A stretch of 64,000 nucleotides of DNA, from positions 128,776,051-128,840,050 of the forward strand of contig NC_057797.1 in NCBI RefSeq assembly GCF_018294505.1, read 5' to 3'. A program made the position numbers and the translations under genes. Under the pieces are notes generated by a model. The model made no database searches. It had not been told where the DNA came from and saw only the letters and a program-made list of their open reading frames with translations. Positions 44,286 to 56,989 of this stretch are shown here, in pieces. The DNA comes from Triticum aestivum (lineage: Eukaryota; Streptophyta; Magnoliopsida; Poales; Poaceae). Within the stretch, counting starts at the first letter, position 1. Every line of letters starts with the position of its first letter.

Positions 44286-45400
44286 TTGGATATCATGTTG
44301 TTAGACAACAATGAACCTACGATCTATGGAGAAGCGATGGTGGGCCCGTATTCCGACAAATGGTTAGAAGCCATGAAATCCGAGATAGGATCCATATATC
44401 AGAACAAAGTATGGACTTTGGTGGACTTGCCCGATGATCGACAAGCCATTGAGATAAATGGATCTTTAAGAAGAAGACGGATGTGGGCGGTAATGTTACC
44501 GTCTATGAAGCTCGAATTGTGGGAAAGAGTCTTTTCACAAGTTCAAGGAGTTGACTACGATGAGAATTTCTCACCCGTAGCGATGCTTAAGTCCGTCGGA
44601 ATCATGATACCATTAGCTGTATTTTTCGATTATGAAATCTTACAGATGGATGTCAAAACAAGTTTTCTTACCAGTTTTCGTAAGAAAAGTTGTATGTGAT
44701 ACAATATAAGGTTTTGTCGATCCTAAGGATGCTAAAAGGTATGCTGGCTCCAGCAATCCTTCTATGGACTAGAGCAAGCATCTCGGAATCGGAATATATG
44801 TTTTGATGGAGTGATCAAAGCTTTTAGGTTTATACAATGTTTGTTAGAAACTTGTATTTACAAGAAAGTGAGTGGGAGCACTACAACATTTCTGATAAGT
44901 ATATGTGGATGACATATTGTTGATCCGAAATGATGTAGGATTTCTAGAAAGCATAAACGGTTGTTTGAAGAGTGATTTTCAAAGGAAGACCTGGATAAAG
45001 CTGCTTACAAATTAGGCATCAAGATCTATAGAGATAGATCAAGACGCCTGATGATACTTTCAAAGAACGCACACCTTGACATGTTTTTGAAGGAGTTCAA
45101 AAATAGACCGGTCAAAGAAGGGGTTCTTACCTGAGTTGTAAGGTGTGAAGTTGAGTAAGACTCAAAGATTGACCACGGCAGAAGAAAGAGGAAGGACGAA
45201 GGTTGTCCCCTATGCTTTTGTCATAGGCTCTATACGGTATGCCATGCTGAGTACCACACCTGATGTGTGCCTTGCCACATGTCTGGCAAGAGGGTACAAA
45301 GGTGATCTAGGAGTAGATCACCAGATAGCGGTCAAAATTGTCCTTAGAGGAATAAGGAAATGTTTCTCGGTTATGGAGGTGATAAAGAGTTCGACATAAA
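44286..45400 (+). pseudogene. Copia reverse transcriptase / RNase H region (decayed)
   Basis: The piece at 44286-44699 begins the RT (EAMKSEIGSIYQNKVWTLVD, DYDENFSPVAMLKSV, LQMDVKTSFL). The YVDD region (about 44900) is broken by indels: TATGTGGATGACATATTG is readable but out of frame with its neighbours. The piece at 45145-45399 (MKLSKTQRLTTAEERGR, PYAFVIGSIRYAML) corresponds to the end of RT and RNase H. Confidence 0.8.
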
Positions 45401-45760
45401 GAGTTATGTCAATGCAAGCTTGACACCTATCCGGATAGCTCTGAGTAGAGATACCGGATACGTATAATGGAGCAATAATTTGGAATAGCTCCAAGTGGAA
45501 CGTGGTAGCAGCATCTACGATATAAAGTTTTGCGAAATACATATGGATCTGAATATGGCAAGACCCGTTGACTACAACCTCTCTCACAAGCATAACATGA
45601 TCAAACCCATAACTCATTGAGTATTAATCACATAGTGATGTGAACTAGATTAGTGACTCTAGTAAACTCTTTGGATGTTGGTCACATGGCGATGTGACTT
45701 GTGAGTGTTAATCACATGGCGATGTGAACTAGATTATTGACTCTAGTGCAAGTGGGAGAC

Positions 45761-47536
45761 TGTTGGAAATATGCCCTAGAGGCAATAATAAATTGGTTAT
45801 TATTATATTTCCTTGTTCATGATAATCGTTTATTATCCATGCTAGAATTGTATTGATAGGAAACTCAGATACATGTGTGGATACATAGACAACACCATGT
45901 CCCTAGTAAGCCTCTAGTTGACTAGCTCGTTGATCAATAGATGGTTACGGTTTCCTGACCATGGACATTGGATGTCGTTGATAACGGGATCACATCATTA
46001 GGAGAATGATGTGATGGACAAGACCCAATCCTAAGCCTAGCACAAAGATCGTGTAGTTCGTATGCTAAAGCTTTTCTAATGTCAAGTATCATTTCCTTAG
46101 ACCATGAGATTGTGCAACTTCCGGATACTGTAGGAGTGCTTTGGGTGTGCCAAACGTCACAACGTAACTGGATGGCTATAAAGGTATACTACAGGTATCT
46201 CCGAAAGTGTCTATTGGGTTGGCACGAATCGAGACTGGGATTTGTCACTCCGTGTAAACGGAGAGGTATATCTGGGCCCACTCGGTAGGACATCATCATA
46301 ATGTGCACAATGTGATCAAGGAGTTGATCATGGGATGATGTGTTACGGAACGAGTAAAGAGACTTGCCGGTAACGAGATTGAACAAGGTATCGGGATACC
46401 GACGATCGAATCTCGGGCAAGTATCATACTGATGGACAAAGGGAATTGTATACGGGATTGATTGAATCCTTGACATCATGGTTCATCCGATGAGATCATC
46501 GTGGAATATGTGGGAGCCAACATGGGTATCCAGATCCCGCTGTTGGTTATTGGCCGGAGAGGTGTCTCGGTCATGTCTGCATGGTTCCCAAACCCGTAGG
46601 ATCTACACACTTAAGGTTCAATGACGCTAGGGTTATAGGGAAAGTATGCACTCGGTTACCGAATGTTGTTCGGAGTCCCGGATGAGATCCCGGACGTCAC
46701 GAGGAGTTTCGGAATGGTCCGGAGGTAAAGATTGATATATAGGAAGTATGGTTTTGGCCACCGGAAGTGTTCCGGGCATCACCGGTAGTGTACCGGGACC
46801 ACCGGAGGGGTCCGGGGGTCCACCAGGTGGGGCCACCAGCCCCGGAGGCCTACATGGGCCAATAGTGGGAAGGGACCAGCCCCTAGGTGGGCTGGGGCGC
46901 CTCCCACCAAGGCCCAAGGCGCCTCCAAGAGGGGAAGGGGGCAAACCCTAGGGCAGATGGGCCCTAAGGCCCACCCCAGGTGCGCCTCCCCCTCTCCCCC
47001 TTGTGGCCGCCGCCCAGATGGGATCTGGGGGCTACCGCCACCCCTAGGGAGGGGACCCTAGGTGGGGGCGCAGCCCCTCCCCTCCCCCTATATATACTTG
47101 AGGTTTGGGGGTGCCCAAGACACGCGATTCGATCTCCTTGTTGGCGCAGCCCTACCCCTCTCCCTCCTCATCTCTCGTAGTGCTTGGCGAAGCCCTGCTG
47201 GAGTCCCGCACTCCTCCACCACCACCACGCCGTCGTGCTACTGCTGGATGGAGTCTTCCCCAACCTATCCTTCTCCCCTTGCTGGATCAAGGCGTAGGAG
47301 ACGTCACCGGGTTGTACGTGTGTTGAACGCGGAGGTGCCGTCCGTTCGGCACTAGGATCATCGATGATTTGGATCACGACGAGTACGACTCCATCAACCC
47401 CGTTCACTTGAACGCTTCCGCTTAGCGATCTACAAGGGTATGTAGATGCACTCTCCTTCCCTCGTTGCTAGATTACTCCATAGATTGATCTTGGTGATGC
47501 ATAGAAAATTTTGAATTTCTGCTACGTTCCCCAATA
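45761..47536 (+). repeat. 3' LTR of the complete Copia element
   Basis: Starts TGTTGGAAATATGCCC at 45761 and ends TTCCCCAATA, where the 5' LTR has CCAACA, so the terminal CA is mutated to TA. It is followed by the ATAAG duplication. Confidence 0.95.
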
Positions 47537-47541
47537 ATAAG

Positions 47542-48210
47542 TTTGATATATTTTACACAAACCGAAGTATGTTTTATTTGTTCAAATAAGAAAACATAAA
47601 AAAACTAAACTAGTTTGTAGAGGATGGTGACCTTGTATGCGCGACCAGGCTGGACCGCGACACCTCCATCGTTGTTCGTGTTGTCGTCGCCGTCAAAGTG
47701 GTCCTTCCAGCGACGGAAGAGCGATGGGGCGAGGCAGCCTAGCCCGACAGTCGCCTCACGCTCACGGAGGACTCACCGTGCTTCCTTCTGCGTCGTGCGG
47801 AGGGCCGCCTCGGCTAACGTTGATCCTCGCCGAGGGAGCATTGCCCTTTCCTTTGTCAGCGGCAACGTCGGTCTCGCTGAGCAACCACTCTGTACCGATC
47901 TTGGCGGAGGTCCCCATCGAGGCGGTGTTGTCCCCACGTGGACATCTCATGCTGGTCAACAACCAACCACGGGCCCAGGCCTCAGCGAGGTAGGGGTCTA
48001 CACGGACCCAGGTAAGCGCCTCTCGGACTTCGTGAACATTGAGCGGTGCACTGTGCCGCCTTCCTGGACGTCCTCTCCTCGATCGCCATGATGCCCCGCG
48101 ACGAGGAGAATCCGCGGCTGCCAAGGCAGTGGAGGAGGCGTCTGCGCGCCTTCATGATTACTGACAACACCTCCTCCTTCACCACCTTGCCACGCCAAAA
48201 ATGCCCCGAT
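47542..48210. other. GC-rich segment of unknown origin
   Basis: Between the Copia target duplication and the Gypsy protease region. Codon use in one minus-strand frame looks gene-like and ends ...AYKVTILYKLV then stop at about 47610, but I recognise no domain, and frames overlap on both strands. It may be the continuation of the LINE-like or another element interrupted at 38911. Confidence 0.3.
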
Positions 48211-48261
48211 GGCGGCCAGCTAGTCAATGCGGGCGTACTGATGTGTGGCAATGATGTCGAC

Positions 48262-48837
48262 TCCTCCACGGGACACCGATTTGGACGTTGCGATTGCAAG
48301 GGGGAGGGGAAAATCCTTGGAGATCCGGGAATACCAACTATAACTTGCTCAATCAAAAAGAACTATGTGAAAACTGCTTTATGTGATTTAGGAGTTGGTG
48401 TTAGTGTTATGTCTTTCTCTTTATATAAAAGACTTGACTTGAATAAGCTCACACCTGATGAAATATCTTTGCAAATGGCTGACAAATCAATTGCCATACC
48501 TATCGGTATCTGTGAGGATGTGCTCGTTGTTATTGTTAATGTTACTATTTTGACTGACTTTGTTATACTTGAGATGCCCGAGGACGACAACATGTCGATT
48601 ATCCTTGGTAGACCCTTCTTGAATATTGCAGGGTCTGTTATTGATTGTAACAAAAGTAAGGTCACTTTTCATATCGATGGTAATGAGCATACGCTGCACT
48701 TTGTGAAGAAACAATTCCAAGTGAATGGTATTATTGTTATTAAAAAAATCTCTGACAATCACTATTGGAAGTTTTCAAATACCAGAGGGAGGTGCACTAG
48801 GTGGGCACAACCCACCTGGGCGTGCCAGGACCCCTAG
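48262..48837 (+). pseudogene. Gypsy (Athila-clade) retropepsin region
   Basis: The frame reads GDPGIPTITCSIKKNYVKTA then LCDLGVGVSVMSFSLYKRLD, with D-L-G as the aspartic protease catalytic triad, and continues to SIILGRPFLNIAGSVIDCNK, the conserved C-terminal part of plant Gypsy proteases. RT, RNase H and integrase do not follow: after KKQFQ the sequence jumps to a GC-rich non-coding segment (48780-48900). The pol gene is therefore largely deleted. Confidence 0.8.
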
Positions 48838-49143
48838 GCGCGCCCTGGTGGGTTGTGGTCTCCACGTGGGCCCCCTCACTTATCCCTTCCCACCACATCG
48901 TCACTTACCTCCAGAAAAAATTCTCCATTGCTCTCTCTCGTGTTCTTGCTCTCAAACCTGTGGATTTGCTCGAATCTCCGTTTCCAAAACTGTTTCGGAG
49001 GATTGTTGCTTTGTATGTGACTCCACCGTTTGTCCAATTAGTTTTTGTTTTAGTGATTTATATTTTGAATAATTAGCTACTCTTGGTGCTTCTGTAGATG
49101 AGCTTGCATGTTGAATTTTTAGAGTTCTAAGTAGTTTGAATGC
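48838..49143 (+). other. Gypsy spacer before the third ORF
   Basis: GC-rich GGCGCGCC-containing sequence followed by an AT-rich leader; no gene seen. Confidence 0.4.
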
Positions 49144-50263
49144 TTGCTATGGCCTCTATTTATCCCTATGAGTATTTGCTATCAATTGTATGAAGTTTTG
49201 TTGATAAATTTTTGTCACCTAAACATTTCCAGAAAATTGTACGCGAACATCATGAACCTATTTGGAAGGAGTTCTTCGAGGAGGAGATCCTCGGGGGCAT
49301 CTTCTAGTGACAACTCCGCTCGCAAGTCTTATGTTGAACCGAGTGAAAGTTCCATTCGAGATGCAGCCACCAAAACATGCTTATGGCCTCGCGATGACTA
49401 TATGATGCGTGTGAGCATTAAGGAAGAATTTGAGCAATATGTTCACAATGCAGGACTCGGTCCCTACATTGCAGATAAGTGCGAACAACACCACACTCTC
49501 ACTGAATCATTTGTCAAGGGATTTAAATTCCATCCCCGTGAGTCTAGGGTGTCATTTAAAATTTATGAAAATCAAATTACATTTCATTGGAGAATTTTGC
49601 TCACCGCTGCAAACTCCCATTCTGGGGTTCGATTGACGAACCGCCAAGAGCTGAGTACCAATCATTCTTAACCAGTCTTTCTACGATGAGACGAGAGGAG
49701 TGACACAAAGTAGAATAAAGAGCATTCGATTTCCCGCAATTCAGTACTTTGCATTATTTAACGGGAAATGTATAGTAGGCATGCAAGACTGTAGTACACT
49801 TTGTGCTCCAGACTTGAGCCTCATACGCACCGCTCTCACCGGTGTAAGGAGTTATAACCTTGGGGCGATTGTTGCACGCAGACTGCAGCATAACGCTAAT
49901 TGTGGCTATTTCTATGGTGGAATATATGCCACACGTTTAGCACGAGGGTCGGGTGTTTCACCTTTGCCCTTTGGCCCTATCCTACCTACACAGTATTTAG
50001 ACTTTGATGCTTTGAAAAGGCATAAGATCCTCAAAGGAAAAATTCATAATTTCACTTACAATCTGTTGTTTAATGAAACATCTGTTGTGCACACATATTT
50101 GCTTGCGCCTGCTCTTTTTGACTATCACAACAAGGGGAGATATTTTGTTCTTGAGAGCAAGGCCCGAGCTCACAATGCGGCGGTGGAGGCAGCACGGCAG
50201 GCCGAGGCATCCGCACCGAGAGCCTCCGTGAGCTACCACGCTGACTACTATCCAGGCTACTGA
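49144..50263 (+). pseudogene. Athila-type extra ORF (env-position), frameshifted
   Basis: Two frames (49144-49671 and 49700-50263) form one coding region broken by frame changes between about 49560 and 49690. Readable pieces: RSSSRRRSSGASSSDNSARK, VHNAGLGPYIADKCEQHH, then FPAIQYFALFNGKCIVGMQD and CSTLCAPDLSLIRTALTG. Sequences like this occur downstream of pol in grass Athila elements (position of env). I see no signal peptide or convincing membrane span, so an envelope role is not supported by this copy. Confidence 0.6.
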
Positions 50264-50769
50264 TCGATTACCAAGTTAGGCCAAAATCCTAAGATTGAGG
50301 GAGTACGTGTTTCTCACTCACATTACATTCATGTTCACACATTTCATTCCAGTTGTCGGTGTCCACACTTTTTCATTGTATCATCCATGTTAAATTTATT
50401 TTCTTGCTTTATTCCTGTGTGTTTGAAAAACCTTAGAAAAACCAAAAAAAGTTTTAGTTAATTTACTTCTATGGATGCTTAGTTGTAGCACTAAAAATAA
50501 AACCTAAAAATATTTCCTTGTTCTTCTTTTGTTTGTTGGGAGCTTTCCCGTGTAAATAGTTTTTCTCGTTTCTGTTTTTCCCTTTTATTTGCTTGTTCTA
50601 GAAAAATAAAAACTCCAAAAATATTTTAGTGTGTTTCTCTGAATCTCTTTTCCTTTTCTTTGAGTCGTACCGAGGAGAAGACCATGATGAAAATGTTGAG
50701 TGGCTCTCATATGAATAATTGTTGATCTAACAAAGAGCCCATTTTACCTTGTCTTCTCCTGTCGAAGGC

Positions 50770-51907
50770 ACAACCAACCAGGGCGCGCCTGCCCTCCCAG
50801 GCGCGCCCAGGTGGGTTGCCCCACCTGGTGGGCCGTAGACCCTAAAACCGATGCTATAAAATCCTATTTTTCCAAAAAAACAGGAAGAAAGAATTATCGT
50901 GATCCACGAGACGGAGCCGCCGTCACCTCCTGTTCTTCATCGGGAGGCCAAATCTGGAGTTTGTTTGGGGCTCCAGAGAGGGAGATCTTCGTTCTTCGTC
51001 ATCACCAACCCTTCTCCATCGCCAATTCCATGATTCTCCCCACCGGGAGTGAGTAATTCCTTCGTAGGCTCACTGGTCGGTGAGGAGTTGGATGAGATTC
51101 ATCATGTAATCTAGTTAGTTTTGTTAGGGATTGATCTCTAGTATCCACTATGTTCTGAGATTGATGTTGCTATGACTTTGCCATGCTTAATACTTATCAC
51201 TTTGGTCCCGGGTGCCATGATTTTAGATCTGAACTGTTTATGTTATCACCATTGTATCCATGTTCTAGATCCGATCTTTCAAGTTATAGTCACCTACTAC
51301 GTGTTATGATCCGGCAACCCCGAAGTGACAATAGTCGGGACCACTCCCGGTGATGATCGTAGTTTGAGGAGTTCATGTATTCACCGTGTGTTAATGCTTT
51401 GTTCCGGTTCTCTATTAAAAGGAGGCCTTAATATCCCTTAGTTTCCAATATGGACCCTGCTGCCACTGGAGGGTAGGACAAAAGATGTCATGCAAGTTCT
51501 TTCCATAAGCATGTATGACTATTTACGAAATACATGCCTACATTATATTTATGAACTTGAGCTAGTGCCATATTTCCCTAGGTTATGACTATCACATGAT
51601 GAATATCATCCAACAAATTACCGATCCAATGCCTACGAATTTATCCTATATTGTTTCTGCTAAGTTAGTACTGCTATCATCATTGTTACTGTTACCATTG
51701 CTATTGTCAATATTATCAAAACTATCATATTACTTTGCTACTGATCACGTTGCTGCATATAATACATCTCCAGGTGTGGTTGAATTGACAACTTAGCTGC
51801 TAATACTTGCAAATATTCTTTGGCTCCCCTTGTGTCGAATCTATAAATTTGGGTTGAATACTCTACCCTCGAAAACTGTTGTGATCCCCTATACTTGTGG
51901 GTTATCA
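50770..51907 (+). repeat. Gypsy 3' LTR, 5'-truncated
   Basis: Contains a TATA box (GATGCTATAAAATCC, about 50850) and ends CCCTATACTTGTGGGTTATCA. The expected start TGATACG is absent; the left edge lies in GC-rich GGCGCGCC sequence at about 50770. Confidence 0.65.
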
Positions 51908-52435
51908 ACGATGGCTTCGATTTCCCCCTCCCGGAGGGATGTTTCCCCGGCAGAACAGCTCCGCCGAAGCCCTAGATTGGTTCTGCCCAGGTTCCGCCTC
52001 GAGACGGCGGCACTTCGTCCCGAAAGCATCCTTCTCATTTTTTCCAGTTCAAAACACACCATATAGCAGAAGATGGGCGTCGGAGGCCTGCTAGGGGGCC
52101 CACAAGGACGGGGGGTGCGCCTAGGGGGTAGGGCGCGCCCTCCACCCTTGTGGCTTGCTGGTGGCCCCCTCTGGTATTTTCTTCACCCAATATTTTCATA
52201 TATTACAAAAACATGCTCCTTGAAATTTCAAGACTTTTGGAGTTGTGCAGAATAGGTCTCTAATATTTGCTCCTTTTCTAGTCCAGAATTCCAGCTGCCG
52301 ACATTCTCCCTCTTCATGTAAACCTTATAAAATAAGAGAGTAAAGGAATAAGTATTGTGATATAATGTGTAATAACAGCCCATAATGCAATAAATATCAA
52401 TATAAAAGCATGATGCAAAATGGACGTATCAACTC
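51908..52435 (-). repeat. Partial LTR of a third Gypsy element
   Basis: On the minus strand it begins TGATACGTCCATTTTGC at 52435 and runs 528 bp. It is cut at 51907/51908 where the plus-strand Gypsy LTR ends. Confidence 0.7.
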
Positions 52436-53932
52436 CCCCAAGCTCAGACCTCGCTTGTCCTCAAGCAAAAGCCGATATCGAAAAATATGACCACATGTTT
52501 AGAGATAGAGGTGTCGATAAAATAAAATACAGACATGAGGGCATCATGATCATCTTTAACAGCAACATATATTGTCATATAATTTCTTATTATAAAGTAA
52601 CAATTCGTTCACAAGATAAAGCATGAATCAAAAACTTTATTGAAAACTAACAAACTATGACCTCAGTCATTGAAGCAATTGCAATTTATCATAACGTTGG
52701 AAAGAGTCAATATAAGAGCTTTTCAGCAAGTCCACATATTCAACTATCATTTAATCTTTCACAATTGCTAACACTCACATGATATTTATGGGTTCAAAGC
52801 TTCAATCAGACACAGAAAGATAGGGGCTTATAGTTTCACCTGCCATCTTTTTACCTCAAGGGTAATGTCAACAACAATACTTTACGGAAACCTACATCCG
52901 AGTGGATATATATATCCGGATCTCTCCAACATATAGTGCTTGCCAGAGGAAAAAGTGTAAAAAGAAAAGGTGATGATCACCATGACTCTTGTATAAGGGT
53001 AGAAGATAGAAGTGAAAGATAGGCCCTTCACAGAGGGAAGCAAAGGTTGTCATGCGCTTTTATGGTTGGATGCACAAAATCTTAATGCAAAAGAATGTCA
53101 CTTTATATTGCCGCTTGTGAGAAAGAACTTTATTATGCAGTCCATCGCTTTTATTTTTTCCATATTTCAAGTTCGTATAAAGCTTATTTTCTTCACACTA
53201 ATAGATCATACATATTTAGAGAGCAATTTTTATTGCTTGCACCGATGATAACTTACTTGAAGGATCTTACTCAATCCATAGGTAGGTATGGTGGACCCTC
53301 ATGGCAAAACTGGGTTAAGGGATGTTTGGAAGCACAAGGAGTATATCTACTTGGTGCAAAGAATTTGGCTAGCATGAGAGGGAAAGGCAAGCTCAACATG
53401 TTGGATGATCTATGACAATATAACTTCTGTTCGGATATAAGAAAACATGACCAATTATGTTGTCTTCCTTGTCCAACATCAACTTTTTAGCATGTCATAT
53501 TTTAATGAGTGCTCACAATTACAAAAGATGTCCAAGATAGTATATTTAGATGTGAATCCTCTCTTTCTTTATTAATTCTTATTAATTACAACAATGACCA
53601 AAACTATGTTTGCCAACTCTCACCAACTTTTATTCATCATACTCTTTATATGTGAAGTCATTACTCTCCATAAGATCAATATATGATCTTTTTATCTCTT
53701 TTTATTCTATTATTTCATTCCCTCAAGATCGTAGCAACAAAGCAAAGCCCTCAACTCAAAACTACTCTTTATTATATAGAACTCATGAACTCGATTACAT
53801 AGAGGGAACATAAAGCAAACTCAAAGCTAGATCTTACTAAAAACTTTATTCTGCTAGATCAAGATATAACCAAAAGGATTGAACTAAGAAAAACAATAAA
53901 GATAAAGATGTGATGGTGATACTGAAGGAAAT
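52436..53932 (-). mobile_element. Non-coding 3' end of the third Gypsy element
   Basis: On the minus strand a purine tract (GAGCTTGGGGGAGT) immediately precedes the LTR start at 52435, so this is the internal 3' end. The rest is AT-rich and has no frame with conserved motifs. It is interrupted by a Copia LTR at 53933, preceded by GATAC. Confidence 0.6.
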
Positions 53933-55678
53933 ATGCCCTAGAGGCAATAATAAAGTTATTATTTATTTCCTTATATCATGATAAATGTTTATTATTCATT
54001 CTATAATTGTATTAACCGGAAACTTATTACATGTGTGAATACATAGACAAACAGAGTGTCACTAGTTTGCCTCTACTTGACTAGCTCGTTGAATCAATGA
54101 TGGTTATGTTTCCTAACCACAGACATGAGTTGTCATTTGATTAATGGGATCACATCATTAGAGAATGATGTGATTGACTTGACCCATCCGTTAGCTTAGC
54201 ACGATGATCGTTTAGTTTGTTGCTATTGCTTTCTCCATAACTATACATGTTCCTATGACTATGAGATCATGCAACTCCCGAATACCGGAGGAACACTTTG
54301 TGTGCTACCAAACGTCACAACGCAACTGGGTGATTATAAAGGTGCTCTACAGGTGTCTCCGATGGTATTTGTTGAGTTGGCATGGATCAAGATTAGGATT
54401 TGTCACTCCGATTGTCGGAGAAGTATTGCTGGGCCGTCTCGGTAATGTACATCACTATAAGCCTTGCCAGCAATGTGACTAATGAGTTAGTTGCGGGATG
54501 ATGCATTACGGAATGAGTAAAGAGACTTGCCGGTAATGAGATTGAGCTAGGTATTGAGATACCAACGATCGAATCTTGGGCAAGTAACATACCGATGACA
54601 AAGGGAACAACGTATGTTGTTATGCGGTTTGACCAATAAAGATCTTCATAGAATATGTAGGAGCCATTATGAGCATCAAGGTTCCGCTATTGGTTATAGA
54701 CCAGAGACGTGTCTCGGTCATGTCTACATAGTTCTCGAACCCGTAGGGTCCACACGCTTAACGTTCGGTGACAATCGGTATTATGAGTTTATGTGATTTG
54801 ATGTACGGAAGGTAGTTCGGAGTCTCGGATGTGATCATGGACATGACGAGGAGTATCGAAATGGTCGAGACATAAAGATTGATATATTGGACGACTATAT
54901 TCGGATACCGGAAGTGTTCCGGGTGATTACGGAGAAAACCGGAGTGCCGGAGGGTTACCGGAACCCCCCGGGAGAAGTAATGGGCCACATGGGCCTTAGT
55001 GGAGAGAGAGAGGGCCGGCCAGGGCAGGCCACGCGCCCCCTCCCCCTATGGTCCGAAATGGACTAGGGAAGGGGGGCAGCGCCCCCCCTTTTCCTTCTCC
55101 CTCTCCTCCTTCATTTCCCCCTCCTATTAGGAGTAGGAAAGGGGAGTCCTACTCCTACTAGGAGGAGGGGAGTCCTACTCCTACTAGGAGGAGGACTCCT
55201 CCTCCTGGCGCGCCCTGCAAGGGCTAGCCGGCCTCCCCCTTGATCGTTTATATATGGGGGTAGGGGGCACCCTAGGACACACAAGTTGATTGTTCCAAGG
55301 CGTGTGCGGTGCCCCCTCCACCATAATCCACCTCGATCATATCGTAGCGGTGCTTAGGCGAAGCCCTGCGTCGGTAGCAACATCATCACCGTCATCACGT
55401 CGTCGTCCTGACGGAACTCTCTCCTGTGAAGCTCTGCTGGATTGGAGTTCGTGGGACGTCATCAAGCTGAACGTGTGCTGAACTCGAAGGTGTCGTACGT
55501 TCGGTACTTGGATAGGTCGGATCGTGAAGACGTACGACTACATCAACCATGTTCTCATAACGCTTCCCCTTATGGTCTACGAGGGTACGTAGACGATACT
55601 CTTCCCTCTCGTTGCTATGCATCACCATGATCTTGCGTGTGCATAGGAATTTTTTTTAAATTACTACGTTCCCCAACA
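53933..55678 (+). repeat. Copia 5' LTR (TGAAGG subtype)
   Basis: TG...CA ends and a TATA-like GTTTATATATGGGGG near 55250. Near 55143-55197 a 28-bp unit (GGAGTCCTACTCCTACTAGG ...) is tandemly duplicated and partly palindromic. Confidence 0.9.
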
Positions 55679-56548
55679 ATGGCACCCGAGTTAGGTTTAT
55701 GCGTAGATGTTATATGCACGAGTAGAACACAAGTGAGTTGTGGGCGTCACAAGTCATACTACTTACCAGCATGTCATACTTTGGTTCGGCGATATTGTTG
55801 GATGAAGCGGCCCGGACCGACATTACGTGTACGCTTACGCGAGACTGGTTCTACCGACGTGCTTTGCACACAGGTGGCTGGCGGGTGTCAGTTTCTCCAA
55901 CTTTAGTTGAACCGAGTGTGACTACGCCCGGTCCTTGTTGAAGGTTAAAACAACACTAACTTGACGAAATATCGTTGTGGTTTTGATGCGTAGGTAAGAA
56001 CAGTTCTTTCTCAGCCCGTAGCAGCCACGTAAAACTTGGAACAACAAAGTAGAGGACGTCTAACTTGTTTTTGCAGGGCATGTTGTGATGTGATATGGTC
56101 AAGGCATGATGCTATATTTTATTGTATGAGATGATCATGTTTTGTAATGGAGTTATCGGCAACTGGCAGGAGCCATATGGTTGTCACTTGATTGTATGCA
56201 ATGCAATCGCCCTGTAATTGCTTTACTTTATCACTAAATGGTAGCAATAGTCGTAGAAGTAATATTTGGCGAGACGACGACGATGCTACGATGGAGATCA
56301 AGGTGTCGTGCCGGTGACGATGGTGATCATGACGGTGCTTTGGATATGGAGATCAAAGGCACAAGATGATGATGGCCATATCATATCACTTATATTGATT
56401 GCATGTGATGTTTATCCTTTATGCATCTTATTCTGCTTGATTGACGGTAGCATTATAAGATGATCTCTCACTAAATTTCAAGGTACAAGTGTTCTCCCTG
56501 AGTATGCACCGTTGCTAAAGTCCGTCGTGCCAAGACACCATGTGATGA
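53933..56548 (+). mobile_element. 5' end of a third Copia element (LTR plus leader)
   Basis: A 1746-bp LTR (53933-55678: TGAAGGAAATATGCCC ... TTCCCCAACA) is followed by a degenerate primer site (TGGCACCCGAGTTAGG) and about 870 bp of leader, ending CATGTGATGA at 56548 where a CACTA element begins. The LTR start TGAAGG matches the truncated element at 2668-7969 more than the complete one (TGTTGG), so two LTR subtypes coexist. Confidence 0.85.
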
Positions 56549-56989
56549 CACTACAAAAAAATACACTTCCGTGATGATACGTGTTTGTCACAGTAGGTCG
56601 CTTTTTTGTCATGCATGTACATCCATGACAAATTTTTGACAGAATCAAGATAGTCATACCTGTGCTGTCGTAGAAGTGTTCCATGACATTACCAAAATTA
56701 TCATCACGGAAGTGTCCACTTCCATGACGATAAATCGTGCGTCACAGAAGTGCTTTCGTCAAGGGTGACCGACACGTGGCATCCACCGTAACGGAACGCC
56801 GTTAAGCTATCGGGTCGGGTTTTGGATCCGATAACCCGTTAACAGCCCCGACCAATGGGGATTTTCCACGTGTAAAATCATCATTGGCCGGAGGAAACAC
56901 GTGTCGGCTCATCATTGGGACAAATGTCAACCACTCATTGGACGGAAGGCGCCTATGATACGTCGACACGTGGCACGGCCCAACAGAGG

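Larger units (their letters stand above)
38912..47536 (+). mobile_element. Complete BARE/Angela-type Copia retrotransposon, 8.6 kb
   Basis: 5' LTR 38912-40684, 3' LTR 45761-47536, flanked by perfect ATAAG duplications (38907-38911 and 47537-47541). A degenerate primer-binding site (GTGGCATCATGAGC) follows the 5' LTR and a purine tract (AAGTGGGAGAC) precedes the 3' LTR. My hand count of LTR differences is about 40 substitutions in 1.77 kb, mostly transitions, plus one or two small indels. The body encodes gag, integrase, RT and RNase H in the right order, but with many stops and frame changes. Confidence 0.95.
48211..51907 (+). mobile_element. Gypsy (Athila-clade) remnant: protease, extra ORF, UTR and partial 3' LTR
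   Basis: Plus-strand order protease, ORF3, long AT-rich UTR (50264-50760), LTR end. The 5' LTR, gag and most of pol are missing. The element ends ...CTTGTGGGTTATCA at 51907 inside another Gypsy LTR of opposite orientation. Confidence 0.65.
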
